Shown piece by piece: positions 14,765 to 23,555 of a stretch of DNA of 64,000 nt (position 1 is the first letter of the stretch; every line of letters starts with the position of its first letter). The notes below the pieces were generated by a model. The model had not been told where the DNA came from. It searched no databases and worked only from the letters and a program-made list of their open reading frames with translations. The DNA comes from JAICJC01 sp963709425 (GTDB taxonomy: Bacteria; Actinomycetota; Thermoleophilia; Gaiellales; JAICJC01): assembly GCA_963709425.1 (NCBI GenBank), contig CAVPWG010000001.1, positions 434,001-498,000 of the forward strand, written 5' to 3'. Made by a program: the position numbers and the translations under genes.

Positions 14765-15943
14765 TCAGCCGTTGATGCGGCTGGTGCCCTTGGCCAGGTC
14801 AGCGGTGATGGCGTCGAAGACGCCCACCAGCTGCGTCGGCTGGGGCTGGTAGAAGTAGTTGCCCGGCGTGGCGATCTGCTGCATCGCTTGGTTGGCCAGG
14901 ATCGAGGGCTGCTCGGCCCCTCCGTTCGCCGACATGCAGGCCTCGGCGCCTGAGACGTCGAGGTCGTAGGCGATCGAGTACACGAGCACCTTGTTGGCCT
15001 TCGATGCGCCGGCGATCTGGACGGCCGTGCTGCACGGGTTCGTGCGGTACGGCGACGTCGCGGGCAGGTAGCCCGGGCCGGTGTTCGCCGCGCCGTCCGA
15101 GAGGAAGATGATCACCTTCTGGACGCCCGGCCGGCCGTTGGCGTCGAGCTCGGCCTGGGCTGCGGCAAGCGCGTTGGCATAGGCCGTCTGGCCGCCCGCC
15201 TGGACGCAGTTCAGGGTCGAGATCAGATCCGACGAGCTGTTGAGGTTCCCGGGCGAGCTCGCGTAGTCGTTACCGAGGGGGACGACCAGGTAGGCCGCGT
15301 TCGTCAGGTCGTAATTCGACGTCGGAGCGCTGCTGCACCTCGCCCCCACACTGGCCGCGGGTGGGAGCACGACGAGCCCCACGTTGTCGATGGCCGGGTC
15401 GAGGTCGTCGAGGAACGACGTCACGCCCTGCTTGGCGTTTGCGAGCTTCTGGCCCGACATCGATCCCGTGCGGTCGAGCACCATCACGATGTCGAGGGGG
15501 AGCGCGCCGCACGGCGAGCAGGCCTGAGAGTGCACCGTCACGGTCACGTGGTCGATGCCGACCATTTGGAGGAAGTACGTCGGCACGTCCGCCGACTCGG
15601 TGACCTGCACCGTGTTCGCCGGGTTGCAGAACTTCGGGCCCGTCACGCAGTTTGCGTCGGCCTGGAGCGAGACGAGGCCGGAGCCCGGGATCTGGTTCTT
15701 GCCGCCCGGCCCCGAGCCGAACGAGGTCGCCGCGGCGATCGCGGCGCCCGGGCTCGGCAGGTTGCCGGCGCCGGCGGCCGAGGCCGCGTCGGCGGACGCC
15801 TGGAGCGACTGCTTCACGCGGTAGGCGTTCCCGATGTCGATCGTGAGCCCCGCCGCAAGCAAGAGGCTCATCATGAAGATGACGACCAGCGGCAGCGTCT
15901 GCCCGACTGCGCCGCCCCGCTTCGTCCATCTCATCCCGCTCAT
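14765..15943 (-). CDS. TadE/TadG-like protein with von Willebrand factor A domain
   Basis: 392 aa. Residues ~12-50 hold a type IV-pilin-like segment (GQTLPLVVIFMMSLLLAAGL then TIDIGNAYRVKQSLQASADA), as in TadE/TadG-like minor pilins. From ~160 on is a vWA domain with a MIDAS-like DRTGSMSG (Thr where Ser is usual), and IIFLSDGAANTG. Several Cys pairs suggest an exported protein. ATG 15943 has a good ribosome-binding site (AGAGGAG); the open frame to 16141 is not family-like. Probably a surface pilus or adhesion component; Tad genes also occur at the right end of the window, 48 kb away. Confidence 0.82.
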   Translation of the reverse strand: MSGMRWTKRGGAVGQTLPLVVIFMMSLLLAAGLTIDIGNAYRVKQSLQASADAASAAGAGNLPSPGAAIAAATSFGSGPGGKNQIPGSGLVSLQADANCVTGPKFCNPANTVQVTESADVPTYFLQMVGIDHVTVTVHSQACSPCGALPLDIVMVLDRTGSMSGQKLANAKQGVTSFLDDLDPAIDNVGLVVLPPAASVGARCSSAPTSNYDLTNAAYLVVPLGNDYASSPGNLNSSSDLISTLNCVQAGGQTAYANALAAAQAELDANGRPGVQKVIIFLSDGAANTGPGYLPATSPYRTNPCSTAVQIAGASKANKVLVYSIAYDLDVSGAEACMSANGGAEQPSILANQAMQQIATPGNYFYQPQPTQLVGVFDAITADLAKGTSRING

Positions 15944-16195
15944 GTCCCGTCTCCTCTGCGCCTCGCCCGCGCCGGCGCCCATGCAGCGGCACGCTCCGCA
16001 GACGTCTGTCCAGTGATCGAATCCCGCCGGTCGAGCCCCGGGCCGTCCGGTGGACGGGCGACTCGAACGATCTGGATCCAAGGTACGAGGGCCTGTCAAC
16101 ACAGCTATCCCTCCGATGGGTGATTTTCCAGATGCTGACAACGTGACGCCCAGCGCTCCGTGATCGGGGCCCGGCGGAGTACCCTGAAAGCCGCG

Positions 16196-16843
16196 ATGCC
16201 ACGTCTCCGAACGCCCGCCGTCCTCCTGGTCGCACTCGCGGCCGTCGTGCCGACGGCGGCGTGCGGCTCACAGAGCGCCAGCAGCCCGTCACCGGCCGCG
16301 TCGCAGGCGCTGCGGGCCGCCTGTCCCGACGACTGGGCGGCGGGATGGCAGCGGCTGGCGAACCGGGCCGGAGCGCCGGTGTACTGCCCGCGCTGGGTGC
16401 CCTCGCCGCTCAGCGGCCAGATCGTCGGTGCGTATCCCGGCCAGGGCTCGCGGACGGTGTCGGTCAACAAGGACGGCTCCTATCTCGTGAGCCTGATCTG
16501 GTCGGACGCCTCGGGGGAAGTACACGTGAACTTCGGCGGCTACCTGCATAGCACCGCCGTGCCGCGCTGCGACGACGTCGAGACCACCAACGGCACCACC
16601 GTGCGGACGAAGGTGCCGTGCTTCAGCGACCCGTCCGGGACCTTCCATGCCGGGCCCATCACGGCGACGCTCTACACGGTGAATCGCGGCCCCGACCAGT
16701 GGCACCTGCTGTACGCCTGGAAGTACCGCGGGTCGCTCTACACGGTGTCGCAGCACGTGGCCGCGCCGCTGACCTACGGCCAGGTCGCAGGCGACCTCAA
16801 GCGCATGCTGAACGAGCTCGTGCTCGTCAATCCCGGCGGCTGA
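16196..16843 (+). CDS. Putative lipoprotein
   Basis: 215 aa. The N-terminus is a lipoprotein signal: LRTPAVLLVALAAVVPTAAC with a lipobox (TAAC), so Cys24 would be lipidated. The mature part has several Cys (CPDDW, YCPRW, RCDD, PCFSD) and a beta-rich pattern; no known domain recognised. One base separates its stop from the next gene, a Tat-exported protein, suggesting a shared extracytoplasmic role. ATG 16196 is preferred over 16160 because it begins the signal peptide. Confidence 0.75.
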   Translation: MPRLRTPAVLLVALAAVVPTAACGSQSASSPSPAASQALRAACPDDWAAGWQRLANRAGAPVYCPRWVPSPLSGQIVGAYPGQGSRTVSVNKDGSYLVSLIWSDASGEVHVNFGGYLHSTAVPRCDDVETTNGTTVRTKVPCFSDPSGTFHAGPITATLYTVNRGPDQWHLLYAWKYRGSLYTVSQHVAAPLTYGQVAGDLKRMLNELVLVNPGG

Positions 16844-16844
16844 C

Positions 16845-18260
16845 ATGCCACTGACGCGCAGGCAGGTCATCGCCGGCACGGCGGCAGCCGCCCTCGCCGG
16901 CGGCGGCATCTACGAGCTCGTCGACCGGCTGACGGGAGGCTCGACCCGGGCGGCCGCGGCCACCGCCGCGCGGCGCGAGCAACACCTGCTCGACGGCCTG
17001 CGCATCGTTCGCGACAACGACGTCGAGGTCATCGTCCCGCCGCTCCACATGCAGGTCGTCACCCTCGAGCTCACGACCGGCGACGGTCACGCCGACCTGC
17101 GCGCGGCCCGCGAGGCCCTCGAGGGCGCGATCGCTGGACTCGAGAGCCGCTTCCCCCCCACCCCGGCCGGGATCGGCATCACCGTCGCCTGGGGGCTGCC
17201 CTACTTCACCCGCGTGGTGCCGGACCTCGCGGCGACCCACCTGCCCGTCGACCGGCGCGCCTCGCGGGCCGCCGGCCACGACGTGCGCGCCCTGCTCGAC
17301 GCGGTCCGCTTCACCAGCGACCCGGCGGCGACCGTCCTCGAGCAGAACGACGCGGCGCTCCTGCTTCGGAGCGACAGCCTCGAGACCATCGCCGACGCGG
17401 CGCGCGAGCTCGTGGGCGGGCTCGATATCTGGCGCCCGACCAGCATCCGCCGGGGCTTCGCCGGAGGCGGGTTCGACGGCGGTGCGTCACTCCCGCGGCG
17501 GATGGCGGTCGCGGCCGGCGTCCCGGGGGCGCAGCTGATCCCGGAGCAGGCGGAGCTCTTCCTGGGCTTCACCTCGACGCAGCGCGCCGGCCTCGGCCCC
17601 GGCAAGATCGCCAATCTCGAGACGCTGGGCTACTCCGACGGAGGCCCCCAGGGCTACTTCACGGGCGGCACGACGATGCACCTCTCGCACATCTCCGAGG
17701 ATCTCGAGGCGTGGTACCTGGGCTTCGACTACGACCAACGGGTCGCGACGCTCTTTCGCCCGGACCAGAAGACGCCGCCGGGAACGCTCACGGTGCGCCA
17801 GGGCCCCGACGACGTGGCCACGGTCGCCCAGAACCAGCACGACTATGACCGCTTCCGCGCGATCGGGCACAGCGCGTCGATCCAGACGGCCTCACGCCTG
17901 ACCGAGGATGTGCGCGGCGCCGACGGGACGAGCTACCGGGCGGGCACCGCGGTGCCGCAGCGGGCCGACGCGAACACGCTCGACAACCCGTTCTTCTGGA
18001 GCGCTCGGCCCGAGGTCGACGGGATGACGTCCGAGGCCGCGGCGGGCGTCCACTTCGTCGTCTTCCATCCGACGAGCGACGACTTCGCGCGCACGCGGCG
18101 CGCGATGGACGGCGTGTTCACCGACGGCACGCGCGTGCCGCTCCCGCACGGCGACCCCGGACAGGGGATCAACTCGGTGCTCACGACGACCCACCGCCAG
18201 AATTTCCTCGTGCCGCCACGCCCCCACCGGGCGCTGCCCCTCGTCGACCTGATCCGCTAG
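16845..18260 (+). CDS. Tat-exported protein, possibly Dyp-type peroxidase-like
   Basis: 471 aa. Starts with a twin-arginine signal (TRRQVIAGTAAAALAGGG), so it is exported folded and probably carries a cofactor. The C-terminal half (GVHFVVFHPTSDDFARTRRA, later GINSVLTTTHRQNFLVPP) recalls the ferredoxin-like fold and C-terminal end of Dyp-type haem peroxidases. The canonical GxxDG motif is not clearly present, although RRGFAGGGFDGG may be its remnant. So the family call is weak. Follows the lipoprotein gene by one base. Confidence 0.6.
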   Translation: MPLTRRQVIAGTAAAALAGGGIYELVDRLTGGSTRAAAATAARREQHLLDGLRIVRDNDVEVIVPPLHMQVVTLELTTGDGHADLRAAREALEGAIAGLESRFPPTPAGIGITVAWGLPYFTRVVPDLAATHLPVDRRASRAAGHDVRALLDAVRFTSDPAATVLEQNDAALLLRSDSLETIADAARELVGGLDIWRPTSIRRGFAGGGFDGGASLPRRMAVAAGVPGAQLIPEQAELFLGFTSTQRAGLGPGKIANLETLGYSDGGPQGYFTGGTTMHLSHISEDLEAWYLGFDYDQRVATLFRPDQKTPPGTLTVRQGPDDVATVAQNQHDYDRFRAIGHSASIQTASRLTEDVRGADGTSYRAGTAVPQRADANTLDNPFFWSARPEVDGMTSEAAAGVHFVVFHPTSDDFARTRRAMDGVFTDGTRVPLPHGDPGQGINSVLTTTHRQNFLVPPRPHRALPLVDLIR

Positions 18261-18264
18261 CGCG

Positions 18265-19149
18265 TCAGACGCGCGCGCCCGCCTCGACGCCGGAAAGAAA
18301 CTCCTCCGCCGCCGCGGCGTACGCCTCGGGCTCCTCGAGGTGGGCGACGTGAGCGCTGTCCTCGAACACCACCATCCGGGCGTCCGGGATTCCGGCGACG
18401 ATGGCCTCCGAGCAGCTCGGGGTGATCTCGTCGTAGCGCCCGCAGGTGACGAGCGTCGGCACGTCGATCCGGCCCAGGTCGGCGATCCGGTCCCAGGTGC
18501 GGAGCGTCCCGATGACGTCGAACTCGGTCGGGCCGTTCATCGTCGCATAGACCTGATTCCCCTCCATCTGCGTCGAGCTCCGCACCAGCGCGTCCGGCCA
18601 CGGGTCGAGCCGGCACAGATGGCGGCGGTAGAAGGCCTGCTCGCCGGCGCGGTAGTCGGGATGGTCGTACTCGCCGCGCGCGCCGAGCTCGATCAGCGCC
18701 GTGCGGTGCGGCTCGGGAAGCTCGTCGATGAGGCCGCGGGCGCCGGCGACGAACTGCGCGATGCTCGCGGACGTGCTGGCCAGGACGAGGGCGGCGATGC
18801 CGGCGGGGCCGCGGGCCATGTAGTCGATCGCGAGCCATCCGCCCCACGATTGGCCGAGCAGGTGGCAGCGATCGAGGCCGAGCGAGGCCCGCACCTGGTC
18901 GACCTCGGTCACGAACCGGTCGACCGTCCAGAGCGACGCGTCGTCGGGCCGGTCCGAGCGGCCGCACCCGAGCTGGTCATAGACGATCGCCGGCCGGTGC
19001 TCGGAGAGGCGCTCGGCCAGCGGGAGCATGTAGTCGTGGGCGGCGCCGGGGCCGCCGTGCAGGAGCAGAACGGGGAGGGCGCCACCGCCACCCAGGCGCC
19101 GGTACCACACGCGGCCGCCCTCGACCTCGACATATCCCTCGTCTGCCAT
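18265..19149 (-). CDS. Alpha/beta hydrolase, proline iminopeptidase-like (peptidase S33)
   Basis: 294 aa. Opens with the oxyanion motif LLHGGPGAAHDYML, then DQLGCGRSDRP; nucleophile Ser in GQSWGG; acid in CGRYDEITP; His in DSAHVAHLEEP. These fit the proline iminopeptidase/tricorn-factor branch, which releases N-terminal residues from short peptides. ATG 19149 follows a strong GGGAGGGGAAG ribosome-binding site; the frame is open to 19359 but that part is not conserved. Convergent with the Tat-exported gene. Confidence 0.88.
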   Translation of the reverse strand: MADEGYVEVEGGRVWYRRLGGGGALPVLLLHGGPGAAHDYMLPLAERLSEHRPAIVYDQLGCGRSDRPDDASLWTVDRFVTEVDQVRASLGLDRCHLLGQSWGGWLAIDYMARGPAGIAALVLASTSASIAQFVAGARGLIDELPEPHRTALIELGARGEYDHPDYRAGEQAFYRRHLCRLDPWPDALVRSSTQMEGNQVYATMNGPTEFDVIGTLRTWDRIADLGRIDVPTLVTCGRYDEITPSCSEAIVAGIPDARMVVFEDSAHVAHLEEPEAYAAAAEEFLSGVEAGARV

Positions 19150-19310
19150 CGCTTCCCCTCCCTTTGGACTCCGGCGGGGATCATGACAGGGATCCCTCGG
19201 CCGAGGGAGGGTGAGATTCATGACTCGGAAGGGTGGTCGGCGTTCGGGTTCAATTTGCCGATCTTCAAACGTGCAGGTTTCTTCTGCGTTGTCTTCAATT
19301 TGAGGTGCCA

Positions 19311-21635
19311 ATGACCCCGTACGCTCCCACGGAGCGCGCACGCTCGTCGCGCGCCGCACGCCTTGCGTCCATCGTCGTCGCAGCCGCAGCAGTCCTGGCG
19401 GCCTCTGTCGTGCCGGCCGGCGCGGCGACGTACTCGATCACACCCGGCGGCCCCTCGGTGGTCGTCGCGGTGAGCTCCGCGGGCGGGACCTCGCGCGCGA
19501 GCTTCAGCGGCAGCGCCGGCCAGCGCGTCGCCGTTCGTGCCACCAACACGTCGATCCTGGCGGGAAAGATCACCCTCCAGGACTCGTCCGGCACCGTCCT
19601 TCGCACCTCGGGCCTGAACACAGGCGGCGCGTGGCTCGACATGGTCACCCTCCCGGCCGACGACACCTACTCGATCGTCGTCGACGCGACCGGCACGCAT
19701 ACCGGCCAGACGAGCGTCACCCTCTACAACGAGCCTGCCGACCCGACCGTTGCGCTCACCTCGGGGAACCCGGGCACGGCCACGACCACGATCCCGGGCC
19801 AGAACGCCTCGTTCACGATCACCGGCACCGCCGGCTGGAACCTGAGCCTGCGGCTCGCCAACGTCTCGACGCCGATCCTGAACGTCGTCGTCAAGAACCC
19901 CGACGGCACCACGCTCATGCCGGCGCTCGGCGTCGTCGGCAGCAAGTGGATCGAGCCGCTCGACCTGCCGCAGACCGGGACGTACACGATCAAGATCGAC
20001 CCGCAGTCGTTCGCCAAGGGCAGCCAGACCCTGACCGCCTGGACGTTCCACGGCGACCAGACCGCGAACATCGCGGCCGACGGGTCCGGGCACACGCTCA
20101 ACATGTCGACGCCCGGTCAGAACGGCTCGCTCTACCTCGCAGGCTCGAGCGGCGACCGCGTCTCTCTCACCTTCACGGGCGTCACCGTGCCCGTGGGCAA
20201 GATGTGGATCAAGAACCCCGACGGGACGGTGCTCGTCCCGACCCAGTCGCTCCCCGGGGGCGGAATCATGATCGAGCCGCTGGTGCTCGGCCAGACGGGC
20301 AGCTACCACATCTTCCTGAACCCGGACACGTTCAACACCGGGTCGGTCACGGTGCACGCCTACACGGTGCCGCCGGACACGGTCCACGACGTGGCCGCCG
20401 ACGGCACGCCCGACTCGACGCCGTTCACCATCCCGGGCCAGAACGGCAAGCTCCGGTTCTCGGGGAACGCCGGCCAGGAGGTCAGCATCAACCTGGCCTC
20501 GTCCGTCGCCGACGCCGACTGGCAGATCCTGAAGCCGAACGGCAACGAGCTCGACTCGGGCTCGCTTGACACGTCGGGCGACTTCATCGAGCCGTTCACG
20601 CTTCCGACGGACGGCACGTACAAGCTCGTGCTCGACCCGCAGAGCTTCTATCTCGGAACCGTCACCGCCGCGGTGTACACCGTGCCGGCCGACGCGACCG
20701 CGGCGGGAGCGATCGGAACGACGACGGTCAACACCGTCGGCACGCCCGGCCAGAACGCGGCGATGACCTTCACCGGCACGGCCGGACAGCGGGTCAGCCT
20801 GACCGCGTCCGCCGTGAGCATCCCGAGCAGCACCGTGTGGATCGAGCGGCCGAACGGCGCCTCGATCGCGCAGTTCACGACCGGCACGAGCGGCCACTTC
20901 ATGAGCCCGGTCACGCTGCCGCAGAACGGGACGTACACCGTCCACATCGACCCGCAGGGGTCGGGCACCGGGCACATGTCGCTCGATCCCGAGCTCGTGG
21001 CGGGCGATCCCGTCTACCCGATCGTCGCGAACGGCGTCGTGGTCGGCGGGACGAACGGCGGAGCGGGCCAGAACATGCTGCTCACGTTCACCGGATCGAC
21101 GAACCAGAAGATCAGCCTGGTCGTCTCCAACTCCACCATGGGCTCCGCCAACGTGTCGATCCTGAAGCCGGACGGCTCGACGCTCGTCTCGAGCTTCTCG
21201 ATCTCCTCGGGCAGCGGGTACGTCGACACAACCACGCTCCCCGCGAGCGGCACGTACACGATCAAGGCCGACCCGTCAGGCACCAACGTCGGATCGGCGG
21301 ACTTCCGTCTGTACACGGTGCCCGCCGTGGCGACCGGCACGATCACCCCGAACGGGGCGACCACGAACATCGCCACGACGGCCCCGGGGCAGAGCGCGAA
21401 GCTCACCTTCACCGGGAACGCGGGCTGGGCCGCCGTGCTCAAGATGACGGCGGGATCGGCCTGTCCGACCACGGTGTCGATCACGGCGCCGAACGGCTCG
21501 ACCAAGCTCGCGGCGACGCCGCTCTCGCCGTCGGGCCAGGTATCGGTCTCGCTCACGGCCAACGGCACCTACACGATCACGATCGACCCGCAGGGCAGCT
21601 GCTTCGGCAGCCACATGCTGACGCTGACGCACTAG
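19311..21635 (+). CDS. Secreted protein of seven tandem ~105-residue beta-domains
   Basis: 774 aa. A signal peptide (ASIVVAAAAVLAASVVPAGA) is followed by seven repeats of about 105 residues. Each has the pattern PGQNxxLxFxGxAGQxVSL, a xxKNPDGxxL strand and LPxxGTYTIxIDPQ. The layout resembles pre-peptidase C-terminal (PPC)-like beta-sandwich modules, here without any attached enzyme. Cys occur only in the last repeat (two, probably a disulphide). Likely a cell-surface or extracellular binding protein. ATG 19311 has a GAGGTG ribosome-binding site. Confidence 0.8.
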   Translation: MTPYAPTERARSSRAARLASIVVAAAAVLAASVVPAGAATYSITPGGPSVVVAVSSAGGTSRASFSGSAGQRVAVRATNTSILAGKITLQDSSGTVLRTSGLNTGGAWLDMVTLPADDTYSIVVDATGTHTGQTSVTLYNEPADPTVALTSGNPGTATTTIPGQNASFTITGTAGWNLSLRLANVSTPILNVVVKNPDGTTLMPALGVVGSKWIEPLDLPQTGTYTIKIDPQSFAKGSQTLTAWTFHGDQTANIAADGSGHTLNMSTPGQNGSLYLAGSSGDRVSLTFTGVTVPVGKMWIKNPDGTVLVPTQSLPGGGIMIEPLVLGQTGSYHIFLNPDTFNTGSVTVHAYTVPPDTVHDVAADGTPDSTPFTIPGQNGKLRFSGNAGQEVSINLASSVADADWQILKPNGNELDSGSLDTSGDFIEPFTLPTDGTYKLVLDPQSFYLGTVTAAVYTVPADATAAGAIGTTTVNTVGTPGQNAAMTFTGTAGQRVSLTASAVSIPSSTVWIERPNGASIAQFTTGTSGHFMSPVTLPQNGTYTVHIDPQGSGTGHMSLDPELVAGDPVYPIVANGVVVGGTNGGAGQNMLLTFTGSTNQKISLVVSNSTMGSANVSILKPDGSTLVSSFSISSGSGYVDTTTLPASGTYTIKADPSGTNVGSADFRLYTVPAVATGTITPNGATTNIATTAPGQSAKLTFTGNAGWAAVLKMTAGSACPTTVSITAPNGSTKLAATPLSPSGQVSVSLTANGTYTITIDPQGSCFGSHMLTLTH

Positions 21636-21661
21636 CCGATCACGGTTGCGATGATGCGGGG

Positions 21662-22282
21662 GTGGCGCTCGCCGCCCCCGCATTCGTCGATCTCTCCCCC
21701 ACGCTGGACGGCCGCCTCATTCGGATCGAGCCGCTCGCCGCCCACCATGAGGATGGCCTCCGCGACGCCGCCGCGGACCAGCGCACGTGGCGCTGGATGC
21801 CGATGAACCCCACCGGTGACGCCGGCTCCTTCCACGACTGGATGACCGACGCGCTGGCGCGTTCGGCGGAGGGAGTCGAAGCCGCCTTCTGCGTCCTCGA
21901 GCCCGGCGGCGGCCGCCCGCTCGGGAGCACGCGCTACCTGGCGCTTCGGCCCGAGCACCGCAGCCTCGAGATCGGCTGGACGTGGCTCTCGCCCGCCGCC
22001 TGGGGCAAGGGCGCAAACGCCGAGGCGAAGCTCCTGCTCATGGGCCACGCGTTCGAGCGCCTGGGCTGCATGCGGGTCGAGTTCAAGACCGACGCCCTGA
22101 ACGAGCGCTCGAGAGCAGCCCTCGAGGCGATCGGCGCCCGCTTCGAGGGGATCCACCGAAAGCACATGCTGGTCCGCGGCGGCGAGCTGCGCGACTCGGC
22201 GTGGTACAGCGTGGTCGACGACGACTGGCCCACGACGGAGGCGGCACTCGCCGAGCGGGTGGCCGGGAAGGAGGCCGGATGA
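21662..22282 (+). CDS. GNAT acetyltransferase, RimJ/RimL type
   Basis: 206 aa. Reads VDLSPTLDGRLIRIEPLAAHH at the start and has the segment LEIGWTWLSPAAWGKGANAE, the acetyl-CoA-binding V/A motif of RimJ/RimL-like N-acetyltransferases, then RVEFKTDALNERSRAALEAI. Likely acetylates an amino group on a protein or small molecule. GTG at 21662 is the first start after the previous gene; the frame upstream is a shadow of the repeat protein. Overlaps the RidA gene (ATGA). Confidence 0.87.
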   Translation: MALAAPAFVDLSPTLDGRLIRIEPLAAHHEDGLRDAAADQRTWRWMPMNPTGDAGSFHDWMTDALARSAEGVEAAFCVLEPGGGRPLGSTRYLALRPEHRSLEIGWTWLSPAAWGKGANAEAKLLLMGHAFERLGCMRVEFKTDALNERSRAALEAIGARFEGIHRKHMLVRGGELRDSAWYSVVDDDWPTTEAALAERVAGKEAG

Positions 22283-22674
22283 GCGAGCGGCGTCACCATT
22301 CCAGCGGCACCGAGTGGGAGGCGCGGATCGGCTACGCGCGCGCCATCCGGGTCGGCGACACGATCCACGTCTCGGGCACGCTCGGCGTAGGCCCCGACGG
22401 GAGTCCGCCCGCCGGCGCCTACGCGCAGTCCGTGGCTGCGCTGGAGCGGATCGGCGGAGCCCTGGAGGCGCTCGGGTCGTCGCTCGCCGACGTCGTCCGC
22501 ACGCGCATGTTCGTCGTCGACGTGGAGCGAAATCAGTTCGACGTCGGCCGCGCGCACAGCGAGTTCTTCGCGGACGTCCGCCCGGCCTCGACGATGCTGG
22601 GCGTGTCCGCGTTCGTCGGTCCCGAGTACCTGGTCGAGATCGAGGCCGAAGCGATCACCTCGGACCACGACTAG
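22279..22674 (+). CDS. RidA/YjgF/UK114-family protein
   Basis: 131 aa. Matches RidA-like proteins: GYARAIRVGDTIHVSGTLG at the start, ALGSSLADVVRTRMFVVD and a C-terminal FVGPEYLVEIEAEAI. RidA enzymes hydrolyse reactive enamine/imine intermediates; the key Arg in the VRTRMFV block is present. Overlaps the upstream acetyltransferase by ATGA. Substrate may differ from canonical RidA because this subfamily is divergent. Confidence 0.88.
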   Translation: MSERRHHSSGTEWEARIGYARAIRVGDTIHVSGTLGVGPDGSPPAGAYAQSVAALERIGGALEALGSSLADVVRTRMFVVDVERNQFDVGRAHSEFFADVRPASTMLGVSAFVGPEYLVEIEAEAITSDHD

Positions 22675-22675
22675 C

Positions 22676-22706
22676 TGCAAAGACGGGGTCAGACCCCACT
22701 ATTGCA
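22676..22706. repeat. Nested inverted repeat after ridA
   Basis: TGCAA...TTGCA arms flank a perfect GGGGTCAGACCCC palindrome at 22685-22697. It directly follows the ridA stop and may be a transcription stop or a short dispersed palindromic element; one copy only in this window. Confidence 0.4.
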
Positions 22707-22757
22707 CGCGAGGCTGGGCGGTCAGATCGTCTACACTCCTGCCGCCTTTGGGCGCGC

Positions 22758-22830
22758 GCCGCATTCGTCTAGGGGCCTAGGACGCCGCCCTCTCACGGCG
22801 GTAACACCGGTTCGAATCCGGTATGCGGTA
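22758..22830 (+). tRNA. tRNA-Glu (CTC anticodon)
   Basis: 73 bases folding as a cloverleaf: acceptor GCCGCAT/ATGCGGT with G1-U72 as is usual for tRNA-Glu, anticodon stem CCGCC/GGCGG around CTCTCAC (anticodon CTC, reads GAG), T-arm ACCGG-TTCGAAT-CCGGT and discriminator A. The CCA end is not encoded (CCT follows). A TACACT -10 box lies at 22732-22737. Confidence 0.95.
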
Positions 22831-22835
22831 CCTCC

Positions 22836-22866
22836 CCGAAAACCCCTGCCGCGCAGGGGTTTTCGG
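22836..22866 (+). terminator. Terminator hairpin after tRNA-Glu
   Basis: CCGAAAACCCCTGC and GCAGGGGTTTTCGG form a perfect 14-bp stem with a three-base loop, five bases after the tRNA. The T-rich strand in the stem suggests a working terminator in either direction. Confidence 0.8.
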
Positions 22867-22898
22867 ACGTCGGAGCTCGTCGCCCTATCATGGGCGGC

Positions 22899-23120
22899 AT
22901 GGAGCGTCGCCCGCCCAAGCGGCCGTCACGGTGGCAGCGCCTGCTGGCGCGCCTTCGCATCCGGCCGCTGCCGCAGGAACCGGAGCCGCCCGAGGACCCG
23001 CACGACTACGCGATGGTGCCGTCCGGCACGCCGCGCCCGCCCCGGCCCGCCGGCGCCGAGGCGCTCCCGCTCCCCGAGGACGAGCCGCCGCCGGCCGATG
23101 CGGCCGGGCGAGAGGAGTAG
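22899..23120 (+). CDS. Small Pro/Arg-rich hypothetical protein
   Basis: 73 aa: a basic start (ERRPPKRPSRWQRLLARLRI) and an acidic, proline-rich tail. No family recognised. ATG 22899 is chosen because TATCAT (22886-22891) ends 7 bases before it, typical of the leaderless starts in this genome; ATG 22890 adds three residues. Two bases separate it from the cupin gene, whose ribosome-binding site lies in its last codons, so the two are probably cotranscribed. Confidence 0.6.
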   Translation: MERRPPKRPSRWQRLLARLRIRPLPQEPEPPEDPHDYAMVPSGTPRPPRPAGAEALPLPEDEPPPADAAGREE

Positions 23121-23122
23121 GC

Positions 23123-23548
23123 GTGGCCGGCTACGCGATCTCGACGCTGGCCGATATGCCCGACGTCCCGACGTTCTCGGATCCGGGCGACCCGGCCTGG
23201 AAGCCGATCCAGCACTACCTCGGCCTGACGGCGTTCGGCATCAACGCCTTCACGGCCCGGGCCGCCGGCGACACGATCGCACCGCCGCACGACGAGGAGG
23301 ACTTCGGCCAGGAGGAGGTCTACGTCGTCGTCGCCGGGAGGGCCCGCGTGACGGTCGACGACCACGAGATGGATGCACCGGCCGGGACCGTCGTCGCCGT
23401 CCGCGACCCGGCGCTGGTGCGCTCGGTCGTCGCCGTCCACGCCGGGACGACGGTGCTCGCGGTCGGCTGCGCGCCCGGCTGCTTCCGGACGAGCTGGCGG
23501 CCGGCCCACTTCGAGCGGCTGCCGCGGCACCCCGACGTGGGCGCCTAG
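23123..23548 (+). CDS. Cupin-fold protein
   Basis: 141 aa single-domain cupin. Motif 1 is APPHDEEDFGQEEVYVVVAGRA (ligands probably H and E residues) and motif 2 is MDAPAGTVVAVRDPALVRSV, where the usual His is not obvious. Small cupins of this kind bind metals or sugars; function here unknown. GTG at 23123 has a good AGAGGAG ribosome-binding site. Confidence 0.85.
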   Translation: MAGYAISTLADMPDVPTFSDPGDPAWKPIQHYLGLTAFGINAFTARAAGDTIAPPHDEEDFGQEEVYVVVAGRARVTVDDHEMDAPAGTVVAVRDPALVRSVVAVHAGTTVLAVGCAPGCFRTSWRPAHFERLPRHPDVGA

Positions 23549-23555
23549 AGGTCGA

